Shown here one piece after another: positions 33,712-41,776 of a stretch of 64,000 nt of DNA. The translations under genes and the position numbers were made by a program. A model generated the notes under the pieces. It was not told the origin of the DNA and made no database searches. It saw only the letters and a program-made list of their open reading frames with translations. The number at the start of each line of letters is the position of its first letter. The stretch's first letter is position 1. The stretch lies in NCBI GenBank assembly GCA_963810775.1, contig CAWEOT010000005.1, positions 62,001 to 126,000 of the forward strand, read 5' to 3'. This DNA is from DATBVX01 sp963810775. GTDB lineage: Bacteria; Pseudomonadota; Gammaproteobacteria; Steroidobacterales; Steroidobacteraceae.

Positions 33712-35013
33712 ATGAGCTCCAACGCGTCGACGGTCGAACACACGCCTTTCGCCCAGGAAGAGCTAGTGCGGCTCGGCTCACGCAAGGCGGCCTGGCGGCT
33801 CATTCCATTGCTCGCCGTGGGCTATCTGGTCAGCTACATCGATCGCGCCAACATCGGGTTCGCCGCCCTGACCATGAACCAGGAGCTCGGCCTGACCGCG
33901 ACACAGTATGGACTGGCAGCAGGCATCTTCTATGTCGGCTACGTCCTGCTCGAAGTGCCCAGCAACCTTGCGTTACGGCGATTCGGGGCGCGGCGCTGGC
34001 TGGCGCGAATCATGATCACCTGGGGGCTCGCCGCGGCGGGCACCGCACTCGTGACCGGAGCGCACAGTCTCTACACGTTGCGCCTTCTCACAGGCGCCGC
34101 CGAGGCGGGCTTCTATCCTGGCGTCATTTTCTACCTATGCACGTGGTTCCCGCCTCAGTACCGGGCTCGTGCGTTCGCGTGGTTCATCGTTGCCAATCCG
34201 ATGGCGTCCGTGGTCAGCGGCCCCTTGTCCGCGGCCTTGTTGCAGATGGATGGTGTCTGGGGCATCGCCGGATGGCGTTGGTTGCTCATTTGCGAGGGAC
34301 TGCCCGCTTGCCTGCTCGGCATCTGCACGCTCTATCTTCTTCCGGACAAGATCGACGACGTCGCGTGGCTGACGAGCGACGAGAAGCGGGCCCTGAACAC
34401 CACGCTCGCCGCCGAGTGTCATCCAGCCATGGCCACCAAACTCTGGCACGCAGTTCGTGACCCGCGCGTGCTGATCCTGATGACCTCCTGCTTCTTCCTG
34501 GTCGCAGGGGTACTCGGTGTCACCCTGTGGCTGCCGCAAATGCTCAAGCAGCACGGCCTGTCGACGACTGCGATCGGCTGGATGTCCGCGTGGCCCTTCC
34601 TGCTGGCGAGCATCGGCATGATCCTCTGGTCGGCGCACATCGATCGCACGCGCAAATTCCTGGCGAACTATGTGGTGGGATGTCTGCTTGCCGCCGTCGG
34701 CTTTGGTTTGTCGGTGGCGTTCGATTTCCTGCCGATAACACTGGCAGGCATTGCCGTGGCGCTCATTGGCATGAACAGTTGCCGGGTGGCGCTGTTTTCC
34801 ATTCCGGCGACGTTTCTGACCGGCGCGGCGGCAGCCGGCGGGATCGCGCTGATCAACTCGGTCGGCAACCTGGGGGGCTTCGTGGGCCCCTACATGGTCG
34901 GTTGGCTCAAGGACTCGACCGGATCATTCAAGGCGGGAATGTTCGGGCTGGCGCTCATGCTCGTGGCTGCCGGCTTGTCCGCTTTGCTGCTGAAGCTGGT
35001 GCGCAAGGCCTGA
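33712..35013 (+). CDS. MFS transporter, anion:cation symporter (ACS) type
   Basis: This protein has 433 aa and about 12 membrane helices. YLVSYIDRANIGFAALTMNQELGLTATQYGLAAGIFYVGYVLLEVPSNL is the characteristic opening of the ACS family, which includes tartrate, galactonate, phthalate and allantoate permeases. The A-loop LALRRFGARRWLARIMITWGL and the STTAIGWMSAWPFLLASIGM region fit as well. The likely substrate is an organic acid, but none can be assigned because no catabolic genes are adjacent. It is a monocistronic unit that converges with msrA, 49 bp apart. Confidence 0.9.
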   Translation: MSSNASTVEHTPFAQEELVRLGSRKAAWRLIPLLAVGYLVSYIDRANIGFAALTMNQELGLTATQYGLAAGIFYVGYVLLEVPSNLALRRFGARRWLARIMITWGLAAAGTALVTGAHSLYTLRLLTGAAEAGFYPGVIFYLCTWFPPQYRARAFAWFIVANPMASVVSGPLSAALLQMDGVWGIAGWRWLLICEGLPACLLGICTLYLLPDKIDDVAWLTSDEKRALNTTLAAECHPAMATKLWHAVRDPRVLILMTSCFFLVAGVLGVTLWLPQMLKQHGLSTTAIGWMSAWPFLLASIGMILWSAHIDRTRKFLANYVVGCLLAAVGFGLSVAFDFLPITLAGIAVALIGMNSCRVALFSIPATFLTGAAAAGGIALINSVGNLGGFVGPYMVGWLKDSTGSFKAGMFGLALMLVAAGLSALLLKLVRKA

Positions 35014-35062
35014 CCGCTCGGCGCGGTCCGTTGAACCTCACGCTCGCGAAGCGCGCCTGGCG

Positions 35063-35698
35063 CTACGGACTGTACTTCACTCCACAGCCGCCAATGCCGC
35101 AGTACCCTCCAGGATTTTTCGCCAGATATTGCTGGTGATAATCCTCGGCGTAGTAGAACTCGGGCGCATCCGTGATTTCCGTCGTGATCGCATCGTGCCC
35201 AGCGTGCCGCAGTGACTTCTGATAGTTGGTGCGCGATGCATCAGCAGCAGTGCGCTGCGCGGCGTTCGCGACGTAGATGGCAGAGCGGTATTGCGTGCCG
35301 ACGTCGTTACCCTGGCGCATTCCCTGCGTCGGATCGTGAGACTCCCAGAAAATCCTCAGCAGTTGCTCGTAGGCCACCTGCTTCGGGTCATACACCACAC
35401 GCACGACCTCGGCATGACCGGTCTGCCCGCTGCAGACTTCCTGGTAGGTCGGATTGGGCGTAAAGCCACCCGCGTACCCCACTGCCGTGGAATACACGCC
35501 AGGTGTCTCCCAGAACTTTCGCTCTGCGCCCCAGAAGCAGCCCATGCCGAACGTCGCCAACTCCAGGCCGGCAGGAAAAGGCGGAGCGATGCGATGGCCA
35601 TTGACAAAGTGCGTCTCGGGCATCTCGAGAGGTGTTGCGCGTCCCGGCAGGGATTGGTCGGATGTCGGCAGGGTCGTCTTCTTGCGCAGCGACAGCAT
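35063..35698 (-). CDS. msrA: Peptide-methionine (S)-S-oxide reductase
   Basis: MsrA reduces methionine S-sulfoxide in damaged proteins. The catalytic GCFWG motif (Cys54) stands in LATFGMGCFWGAERKFWETPGV. The family-wide segments YAGGFTPNPTYQEVCSGQTGHAEVV, ESHDPTQGMRQGNDVGTQYRS and FYYAEDYHQQYLAKNPGGYCGIGGCGV are all present, so the enzyme should be active. C-terminal cysteines in GYCGIGGCGV serve as resolving residues. The ATG at 35698 has a GAGGAG site; an upstream in-frame start at 35821 is not needed. The N-terminus (MLSLRKKTTLPTSDQSLPG) shows no signal peptide, so the protein is cytoplasmic. Its 5' leader holds a hairpin at 35734-35764. Confidence 0.95.
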   Translation of the reverse strand: MLSLRKKTTLPTSDQSLPGRATPLEMPETHFVNGHRIAPPFPAGLELATFGMGCFWGAERKFWETPGVYSTAVGYAGGFTPNPTYQEVCSGQTGHAEVVRVVYDPKQVAYEQLLRIFWESHDPTQGMRQGNDVGTQYRSAIYVANAAQRTAADASRTNYQKSLRHAGHDAITTEITDAPEFYYAEDYHQQYLAKNPGGYCGIGGCGVKYSP

Positions 35699-35733
35699 TC
35701 GCAGGTCTCCTCGGGTAATTCGCAGGTGCAGCC

Positions 35734-35764
35734 CCGGCGCAGAGCAGACCGGAGCCCGCGCCGG
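35734..35764. other. GC-rich inverted repeat in msrA leader region
   Basis: CCGGCGC (35734-35740) pairs with GCGCCGG (35758-35764) across 17 nt in the 161-bp divergent region between msrA and an ICMT-like gene. It could be an operator or an mRNA hairpin in either leader. No U-tract adjoins it, so I do not call it a terminator. Confidence 0.3.
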
Positions 35765-35859
35765 ATTATCACGCCATTGCCTCTGCCGCGCACATCTGAG
35801 GGACGTCGGGGAGACTTTCAAGCAGGTGATAGGATTGGGCGCGCAGCGACAACTCGATC

Positions 35860-36462
35860 ATGACACGCTCTGCCAGCACTCCCCGCCTGCGCTTCATCCT
35901 GCTGTGGTACCTGCTGGTCATCTTGCTGGTGGCCGTGAGTGAGCGTCCCTGGAGCTTTCTCTGGAGCGGTGAACTGGCGCGAGTCCTCGGCCTCATGCTC
36001 GTTGCGGCGGGCGCGCTAGGTCGCATCTGGTGCTCGGCCTTCATTGCCGGCTACAAGGACGAGCAGCTCGTGACCTGGGGTCCCTATTCCCTGTGCCGCA
36101 ATCCGCTGTACGTCTTGTCGATGCTGGCAGGAATCGGAATCGGTTTCGTCTCAGGCAGTGTGACTCTGCTCGCGGCCACGGTCGTGTTGCTCGCCGTACT
36201 GCACTTGCGCGCGGCCCATGATGAGGAGCGGGCGTTGCTGGAACGCCATGGGGAAGCCTTTCGGCGCTACTGCGAACAGGTACCGCGATTTCTGCCGCGG
36301 CGCTGGCGAGCCGAAGTGCCGCCAAGTGCGAACGTGAATTTCAGCGTGTTCCGAAAATCCTTCTTCGACGCGGTAAGCCTGTTTGTTCTTGTGGCGGCGA
36401 TCAGCAGCGTCGACGTACTGCGACAGGCATTTCAATGGCCTGCCGTTTTCGTGTTGTGGTGA
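35860..36462 (+). CDS. Isoprenylcysteine carboxyl methyltransferase-like membrane protein
   Basis: This protein has 200 aa with about four to five hydrophobic segments (FILLWYLLVILLVAVSERPWSF, VLGLMLVAAGALGRIWCSAFIAG, VLSMLAGIGIGFVSGSVTLLAATVVLLAVL). The ICMT/PEMT signature is clear: VTWGPYSLCRNPLYVLS, and DEERALLERHGEAFRRYCEQVPRFLPR at the C-terminal side. Bacterial members methylate small or lipid substrates at the membrane; the natural substrate is mostly unknown. An additional C-terminal helix (FFDAVSLFVLVAAISSVDVL) extends beyond the core. The gene is divergent from msrA. Confidence 0.85.
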   Translation: MTRSASTPRLRFILLWYLLVILLVAVSERPWSFLWSGELARVLGLMLVAAGALGRIWCSAFIAGYKDEQLVTWGPYSLCRNPLYVLSMLAGIGIGFVSGSVTLLAATVVLLAVLHLRAAHDEERALLERHGEAFRRYCEQVPRFLPRRWRAEVPPSANVNFSVFRKSFFDAVSLFVLVAAISSVDVLRQAFQWPAVFVLW

Positions 36463-36482
36463 GCGCGCGTCGCGCTGAATCC

Positions 36483-36920
36483 TCAGCCGTTCGGCTGTGA
36501 TGCGGCAGACAGGACCGAGTTGGACTGCGCCGCCGGCGCGGCTGCCGCGTTGTCCGGGACGAGCGGCATCGTGTAGGGATCGACCTTCTCGCGGGCCTCG
36601 CGACGACGCCGCTCGAGCTCGTCGCGCGCGCGACGTGCTTCGCGAGCTTTCTCGAACTGTTGCTGGGCGATGTCGGTAGCGGGCTGTTGTGCGTCGAGGC
36701 GTGAGACCGCCTCGCGCGCGTTGCGGCATTCGGGATCGTTGAGTGCCGCGCTTTGCAGCTCGTTGCAGCGGAGCACCACTCCCTGGAGCACCGCCGGGTT
36801 CTCCATGAGCTGAAGCGCGCTTCGTGGCGGAAGTTTCTGGCTGCAGCCGGCGAGGACAATCAGGGTGGAGAAGATCAGGATTGTGGCGACTCCCCAGCCG
36901 CCTCTGCTTGTCAAACGCAT
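36483..36920 (-). CDS. EexN-like lipoprotein
   Basis: This protein has 145 aa from ATG 36920. A lipobox (IVLAGC-SQKL, Cys26) is followed by LMENPAVLQGVVLRCNELQSAALNDPECRNAREAVSRL. The xNPxxLxxxxxRCN...DxECxNAxxA pattern with two cysteines is that of the EexN/entry-exclusion lipoprotein family of conjugative plasmids. The family also has orphan chromosomal members. Residues 75-115 are a charged helix (FEKAREARRARDELERRRREAREK), and the tail is Ala/Ser/Asn-rich. No transfer genes are nearby. Function here is unknown. The ribosome-binding site is a modest GGA. Confidence 0.72.
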   Translation of the reverse strand: MRLTSRGGWGVATILIFSTLIVLAGCSQKLPPRSALQLMENPAVLQGVVLRCNELQSAALNDPECRNAREAVSRLDAQQPATDIAQQQFEKAREARRARDELERRRREAREKVDPYTMPLVPDNAAAAPAAQSNSVLSAASQPNG

Positions 36921-37146
36921 GGTGTGATCCGTAACGTCGCTGATGGGGTTGCCTGGCAGCGGCCCCGCTTGCTGCTCGCCCATCGAAATCTGGCGCAATC
37001 ATATGAAACTAAAGCGCTTATGCATTGTGACCCGGGTCTCAGGTCGCGGGCGATTCGGGCTTTCCGCGGCACTGGCCCGATGACCGGTTACTGCCGGCCG
37101 ACGGGCGGCAGTGATAAATTGCCGGTGTCCACCGACCGTGCCGGCC

Positions 37147-37656
37147 ATGAGCAACTTTAGGTGCTGGGCGATTCTGACCGTGGCGCTCACTGCGCAAGCT
37201 GCCGCCGCGCCGCCGGCCAGTTCTGTACCCTCTACGAACAGCATGACCGTCATCGGCGCCAATGAGCTCCTCAGTGCCGGCGCGCAAGAACTACAGCGGG
37301 GAAACTATCAACAGGGTGTCGAGTTGACGCTGGCCGGTCTCGAACGCCCGAACGCGCCCCAGGATCGCGCCGCGGGTCTCGCAAACCTTTGTGCCGGCTA
37401 CGTGGGGCTGCGCCAATACGAGCTTGCGCTCGCCAAGTGCAGTGAGTCGATCCAGCTCAACTCCGCCAACTGGCGTACCTGGAACAATCGCGCCGCTGCA
37501 TACCTGGGCAAAGGCATGTTTGAAGCTGCGCTTAGCGATGTGCAGGCCGGTCTGGAACTCTCGCCGGAATCAGGCACGCTCAAGAAGACCAAGCTGATCC
37601 TGCTGGAACGCAAGCGCGTGCGCGAAGAGCAACGACGCAAAGCGATCCGCGGATAA
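37147..37656 (+). CDS. Small exported TPR protein
   Basis: This protein has 169 aa from ATG 37147, with a signal peptide (CWAILTVALTAQAAAAPPAS). The mature part contains three TPR-type units: ELLSAGAQELQRGNYQQGVELTLAGLERP, AGLANLCAGYVGLRQYELALAKCSESIQLN and RTWNNRAAAYLGKGMFEAALSDVQAGLELSPES, then a basic helix (LLERKRVREEQRRKAIRG). Proteins of this size and layout are widespread in this branch and uncharacterised. A hairpin (37090-37096 with 37106-37112) lies in the leader. The kinase-like gene follows after 20 bp and may be co-transcribed. Confidence 0.82.
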   Translation: MSNFRCWAILTVALTAQAAAAPPASSVPSTNSMTVIGANELLSAGAQELQRGNYQQGVELTLAGLERPNAPQDRAAGLANLCAGYVGLRQYELALAKCSESIQLNSANWRTWNNRAAAYLGKGMFEAALSDVQAGLELSPESGTLKKTKLILLERKRVREEQRRKAIRG

Positions 37657-37676
37657 TCTGCGCTACTACCTGATTG

Positions 37677-38327
37677 ATGGAGCTCAAGTCCGACCTGTTC
37701 GGCACCGTAAACCGGGTAGAGCGGCGGATGGGCTCTGACAGGACTCTCGTCGTGGAGCGCGACGTGCGCCGCGCGGGCTGGTGGCTGCGCGCCCTCGCCT
37801 ATCGGCTGGCGTGGCGCGAAGCACGAGCGCTACAAGCACTCGCATCGGTTGCGGGAGTTCCCACGTTTCATGATTTCTCGGGCGGAGTCCTGAGGCGTGG
37901 CTGGATCGAGGGCCTTCCGATGCAGCTCGCACGGCCGTGCGATCCGCGGTTCTTTGGCAATGCCTTCGACCTGCTGAGGCGCCTGCATCGTGCGGGCGTG
38001 GCTCACAACGACCTGGCGAAAGAGCCGAACTGGCTCGTGACACCCGAGGGTCACGCAGCGTTGGTCGATTTTCAGCTCGCACTCGTCTCACGCCATCGCG
38101 GACGCCTGTTTCGCGCGTTGGCGCGCGAGGATATCCGTCACCTGCTGAAGCATAAGCGCAGCTACTGTCCCCAGCATTTGACCCGGCGTGAACTTGAAAT
38201 TCTCGCCACGCCTGCACTCATCACCCGCGCCTGGATGGGGAGCGGAAAGAAACTTTACACCTTCGTCACGCGACGCGTGCTGGGGTGGGCTGATCGCGAG
38301 GGCGCCGGCGATCGCAAGTGGCAGTGA
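37677..38327 (+). CDS. RIO/Kdo-kinase-like small protein kinase
   Basis: This protein has 216 aa from ATG 37677. The catalytic loop HNDLAKEPNWLV (Asp112, Asn118) and the metal-binding DFQ (131-133) fit atypical kinases of the RIO/WaaP (lipopolysaccharide Kdo kinase-like) type. The first half (LWREARALQALASVAGVPTFHDFSGGVLRRGWIEGLP) resembles a reduced N-lobe, but the glycine-rich loop is not evident. The C-terminal part is basic and helical (RAWMGSGKKLYTFVTRRVLGWADREG). It may phosphorylate an envelope sugar or a protein. The start is ATG; an in-frame TTG lies one codon earlier. Confidence 0.75.
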   Translation: MELKSDLFGTVNRVERRMGSDRTLVVERDVRRAGWWLRALAYRLAWREARALQALASVAGVPTFHDFSGGVLRRGWIEGLPMQLARPCDPRFFGNAFDLLRRLHRAGVAHNDLAKEPNWLVTPEGHAALVDFQLALVSRHRGRLFRALAREDIRHLLKHKRSYCPQHLTRRELEILATPALITRAWMGSGKKLYTFVTRRVLGWADREGAGDRKWQ

Positions 38328-38385
38328 CTTGCGGGGGCCAAACAGTCCGATTAATCTGCGCCGCCCCGCACTCGACGGAATCGCA

Positions 38386-38652
38386 ATGGCCATCGCCCAC
38401 GTTCACAACCTGCACCGGCCGATCACCCAGGAACAACGTCCCTACGGGATCCGTATCAGCCTCCGGGACAACGATCCGTTCCGCGGTCTTCTCGGTCCGG
38501 AATGGCAGAAGTACCACTGGTTCGCGACGGCAGTAGAGCGCGATCGGGCCCTCGAGGAAATGAGTCGCAAGCACGAGTATTCGCGCACCGGCGATCGGCC
38601 GGCGCTGGTGTTCGTAAAGGTGGAGAAGCTCGCCGAGAGCCGCAGCCTCTAG
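38386..38652 (+). CDS. Small conserved cytosolic protein, unknown
   Basis: This protein has 88 aa from ATG 38386 with GGAA upstream. It reads MAIAHVHNLHRPITQEQRP, then YGIRISLRDNDPFRGLLGPEWQKYHWF, then an arginine/glutamate-rich helix (ERDRALEEMSRKHEYSRTGDRPALVF), without signal peptide or membrane segment. I recall similar short proteins in Xanthomonadales-type genomes but no function. The same frame is open further upstream, through the end of the kinase gene, but that part is shadow. Its stop overlaps the convergent patatin gene end by 4 bp. Confidence 0.7.
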   Translation: MAIAHVHNLHRPITQEQRPYGIRISLRDNDPFRGLLGPEWQKYHWFATAVERDRALEEMSRKHEYSRTGDRPALVFVKVEKLAESRSL

Positions 38653-40955
38653 AACGGTCTGCCCATGAAGAGGTAGAAGGCGGTCTCACCTTCGGTGTCG
38701 TAACCGACTGCCAGATACAGCGGCCCCAGGAAGGTATCGAGGCCGAGAAACAGGCTCCCATCCTTGCGCGTGTCGTTGAAGCTCGCGTCGGACCGCTCCG
38801 GCCAGGTATTGCCCACTTCCAGCGACAGGCCCGCGTAGACCGGGACGTTGAGCAGCCCTGGTCGATCGCCGCGGCTGATCTGCCGGTAGTAGAGCGCGCG
38901 CGCGATGCCGAAATGCGGCCCCGCGACGGAATTCGCGGTGAGCCCGGAGAGATTGAGGAAGCCACCCAGGCTGAAGAAATCCTGGACCGCAGGCGTGGCG
39001 GCGTCGGTGTGCACCGTGGAACCGCCGGATGCCCACAACACGAGCGTGTGTCGCCCCCAGCTTCGTGCCACCAGCGCATCCAGGCTCAGAATGTCGGAAG
39101 ACTCATCATCGCCGAGCCCGGTGCGTCCGGCAGTCCACTGCATCTCGAATGCCTGCCCCGAACGTGGGAAGTTCAGATTGTCGAGCTGGTCGTAGCGAAA
39201 AGCGGTAATGAACTCCCCGGTATCGAAATCCTCCTCCGGCAGCGAGCGATCACCGATGTGCACGCGCGATTGCCCGAAGCCGCGCCGCACGCCGAGCCGC
39301 AGCTCACCCCAGCTTCCAAACTCGCGCCCGACAGCGAGTTCTCCCTCCTGGCTGCGCACCCGAAACTCCGCGATCGGCTCCTGCTCGTCGAGCACCTGCA
39401 CGTTGCGAATCTCAAACAGGAACTGCGGTGCGATGAAATAGCGTGGCGCGTAGGTGATCGGCTGGTAGAACTCGGTGCGGATCAGCGGATTTTCACCCAC
39501 CTGCAGATCCGTCACCCATTCCGCCCCAAGACGGTTGACTTCAGTGATGATGAAACGTGAGGCGGCGTTGTAGCTGCTGTTGCCCTCGAAATCGTCCTGC
39601 AGGTTGAGGCTGAAACGCACGTAGTTGGGGCCCCAGGACTTGCGGCGCGCGCGTATCTCCAGGCCGTCACTCTCGCCGTCGCGCACCAGTCGATAGTCGA
39701 CGGTCTCGAACAGGTCGAGCCCATAGAGTTCGGTGATGCGCTTCTCCAGGCTGCTCGTGTCGAGTGGCTTGCCGACGAGCGGCTCCATTGCAGCATCAAT
39801 GATCTTGGCATAGCGCTCCGAACGCGCATCACTGCGCACAAAATCGATTTCCGGGCCAGGTCGATCGCGCACACTGCGCCGCGCCAGGTATCGCGCGTAC
39901 TGATCGGCCGGTACGCTCAGCTCGTCAAGACGCGCTGTCACCGTCCGCGCTGCGACTTCTCCGCTCGAGATTGCCTCACCCACGTTCCTGAAGTCGAACG
40001 AAGTCATGCCACCGAGCAGCGGTTCGATGACGACGTCGCGCTCGGTCAGGGTCGCACGCTGACGCTTGGTTTCGCGCTGGATGAGGATCGCCAGCATCTG
40101 GTTGGAGACATCGAGCGGCGACACGAGCGTGTCGCGCTTCTGCAGCGGAAAGCTCACGTCCGATACGATCAGCACATCGACGTGCATGGCACGCGCGATT
40201 TCGGCTGGCAGGTTTTCTGCCAATCCGCCGTCCACCAGTACACGCTTGTCTACCTCTACCGGCTCGAAGACTCCGGGGGCCGACATGCTGGCGCGCATCG
40301 CCGTCGCTAAGTCGCCTTGATCCAGCACCACCGTTGCGCCCGTTTCGATGTCGGCGGCGACAGCGCGGAATGGAATCGGCAGATCGTCGAAGCTTTCGAT
40401 CTGCGATACCGGCAGGGTCTGCACGCGCAGCGTCTGGTTCAGCTTCTGCCCCTGGATCAGTCCGCGCGGATACAGCAATTTGCCGCCTTTGAGCCCGAGC
40501 GGCAGGCGCACCGGAAAGTCGCGGTCGTCCTGTTTGCGTCGAAAGGCGAGATCCTTGCGCGACGGGCGGTCACGAAAGGCGTCCTGCCAGTCGATCGAGC
40601 TCATCAGCGTTTCGATGTCTGCCGCCGACATTCCGGAGGCATAAAGGCCCCCGACGACGGCTCCCATGCTGGTGCCGACGATCGCATCGACCGGCACCCG
40701 CTTTTCTTCAAGCGCTTTGAGCACGCCGACGTGTGCGGCGCCACGCGCGCCACCGCCACTCAAGACCAATCCGATGCGTGGGCGACCGGGACCCGGGACG
40801 ACCGTGGCTGCATTCCCCGGGTCAGCTTCCGGTGCCGTGTCCTGCGCGAAGACGACACCTGAAAGTAGTAGCGCGGCGCAGGAACCGACGACGGTGATCC
40901 ATCGTCGAGAAAGCGCGTTGCAACCGGCGGAGTTCAAGAAGGAGTCGCGCCCCAA
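38649..40955 (-). CDS. PlpD-type patatin-like phospholipase with outer-membrane barrel
   Basis: This protein has up to 768 aa. It has a signal peptide (WITVVGSCAALLLSGVVFA), then a patatin lipase domain: oxyanion loop LSGGGARGAAHVG, nucleophile elbow GTSMG (Ser96), and catalytic Asp in LVDGGLAENLP. A POTRA-like segment (PLVGKPLDTSSLEKRITELYGLDLFETVDYRL) follows, then a BamA-like 16-strand barrel ending GETAFYLFMGRPF. This is the type Vd (PlpD) autotransporter layout, in which the barrel exports the lipase. No ATG or GTG precedes the signal peptide; TTG at 40955 or 40937 must serve, both overlapping the alaX-like gene. Confidence 0.88.
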   Translation of the reverse strand: MGRDSFLNSAGCNALSRRWITVVGSCAALLLSGVVFAQDTAPEADPGNAATVVPGPGRPRIGLVLSGGGARGAAHVGVLKALEEKRVPVDAIVGTSMGAVVGGLYASGMSAADIETLMSSIDWQDAFRDRPSRKDLAFRRKQDDRDFPVRLPLGLKGGKLLYPRGLIQGQKLNQTLRVQTLPVSQIESFDDLPIPFRAVAADIETGATVVLDQGDLATAMRASMSAPGVFEPVEVDKRVLVDGGLAENLPAEIARAMHVDVLIVSDVSFPLQKRDTLVSPLDVSNQMLAILIQRETKRQRATLTERDVVIEPLLGGMTSFDFRNVGEAISSGEVAARTVTARLDELSVPADQYARYLARRSVRDRPGPEIDFVRSDARSERYAKIIDAAMEPLVGKPLDTSSLEKRITELYGLDLFETVDYRLVRDGESDGLEIRARRKSWGPNYVRFSLNLQDDFEGNSSYNAASRFIITEVNRLGAEWVTDLQVGENPLIRTEFYQPITYAPRYFIAPQFLFEIRNVQVLDEQEPIAEFRVRSQEGELAVGREFGSWGELRLGVRRGFGQSRVHIGDRSLPEEDFDTGEFITAFRYDQLDNLNFPRSGQAFEMQWTAGRTGLGDDESSDILSLDALVARSWGRHTLVLWASGGSTVHTDAATPAVQDFFSLGGFLNLSGLTANSVAGPHFGIARALYYRQISRGDRPGLLNVPVYAGLSLEVGNTWPERSDASFNDTRKDGSLFLGLDTFLGPLYLAVGYDTEGETAFYLFMGRPF

Positions 40956-41650
40956 CTGATGTACACGCGCCGGTTGTGCTTTCCTTTGTTCTCGACCTTG
41001 GTGACCTGCATCGGTCCAATCTCACCCGTGCGGGCTACATGCGTGCCACCACAAGGCTGCAGGTCCACTCCCGGAATACTGAGCAGGCGGATTCTGCCCG
41101 CACCGATTGGTGGGCGGACCGACATGGTACGAATGAGCTCGGGCTGCTGCACCAACTCCTCATCGGTGATCCATTCCGAGTTCACGGTCGTATCGGCGTG
41201 AATCAGTGCGTTGAGGGTGGTCGTCACACGATCGCGGTCGATCTCCTCCTGCGTGTCGAAATCGAGCCGGCTCTTGTCCGCAGCGATTTGTCCACCCGTG
41301 ACCCCGAAGCGCAGCACTGAGCCGAGCAGATGCAGTGCCGTGTGCATCCGCATGTGCGCGTAGCGTCGGTCCCAGTCGATTTCGGCGACAACCCCGTCAC
41401 CCGCGCGCAAGTCGACCGGCGTCACCTCGGGGATGTGCAGAATCCGGCCCTGCTCGCCCTTGCGTGTGTCGATGATCCGGACTGAACGCCCAGCGTCGGT
41501 GCGCAGCCAGCCGCTGTCTCCGGGCTGCCCGCCGCCGAGAGGATAGAACACTGTGCGGTCCAGCTCGATGCCGCCAACGCCGGATACGATCACGTGAGCT
41601 GCGCAGGACTTGAGATATGCATCCTGTTGGAACAGAGATTCGGTGCTCAT
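40934..41650 (-). CDS. Alanyl-tRNA editing protein (AlaX-like)
   Basis: This 238-aa stand-alone editing domain hydrolyses misacylated Ser- or Gly-tRNA(Ala). Zinc ligands are seen in MRMHTALHLLG (HxxxH) and LQPCGGTHVARTGEIG (CxxxH). VFYPLGGGQPGDSGWL is the conserved strand at the N-terminal side. Its size matches the AlaX-M/L group with an OB-like N-terminal part. It is cytoplasmic. Its stop lies inside the first codons of the patatin gene, so translation of the two is probably coupled even though their functions are unrelated. Confidence 0.9.
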   Translation of the reverse strand: MSTESLFQQDAYLKSCAAHVIVSGVGGIELDRTVFYPLGGGQPGDSGWLRTDAGRSVRIIDTRKGEQGRILHIPEVTPVDLRAGDGVVAEIDWDRRYAHMRMHTALHLLGSVLRFGVTGGQIAADKSRLDFDTQEEIDRDRVTTTLNALIHADTTVNSEWITDEELVQQPELIRTMSVRPPIGAGRIRLLSIPGVDLQPCGGTHVARTGEIGPMQVTKVENKGKHNRRVYISWGATPS

Positions 41651-41722
41651 GGGTCGCCAGATTTAGCAGCGAACCTCGCGCACGTCCACCCCGACGGTGC
41701 GTGTACCACTCTTCACCATAAC

Positions 41723-41751
41723 TTGGTGGCCCGCGTCCGAGTCGCTACACT
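41723..41751 (+). promoter_or_regulatory. Putative sigma-70-type promoter for the PQQ dehydrogenase gene
   Basis: TTGGTG (41723-41728) and TACACT (41746-41751) are spaced by 17 bp in the 126-bp divergent region. They match the -35 and -10 consensus at 3 and 4 of 6 positions. The -10 ends 25 nt before the ATG at 41777, leaving a short leader. Moderate evidence only. Confidence 0.35.
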
Positions 41752-41776
41752 GCGCCGCAACTCGAACACCCCCTGC

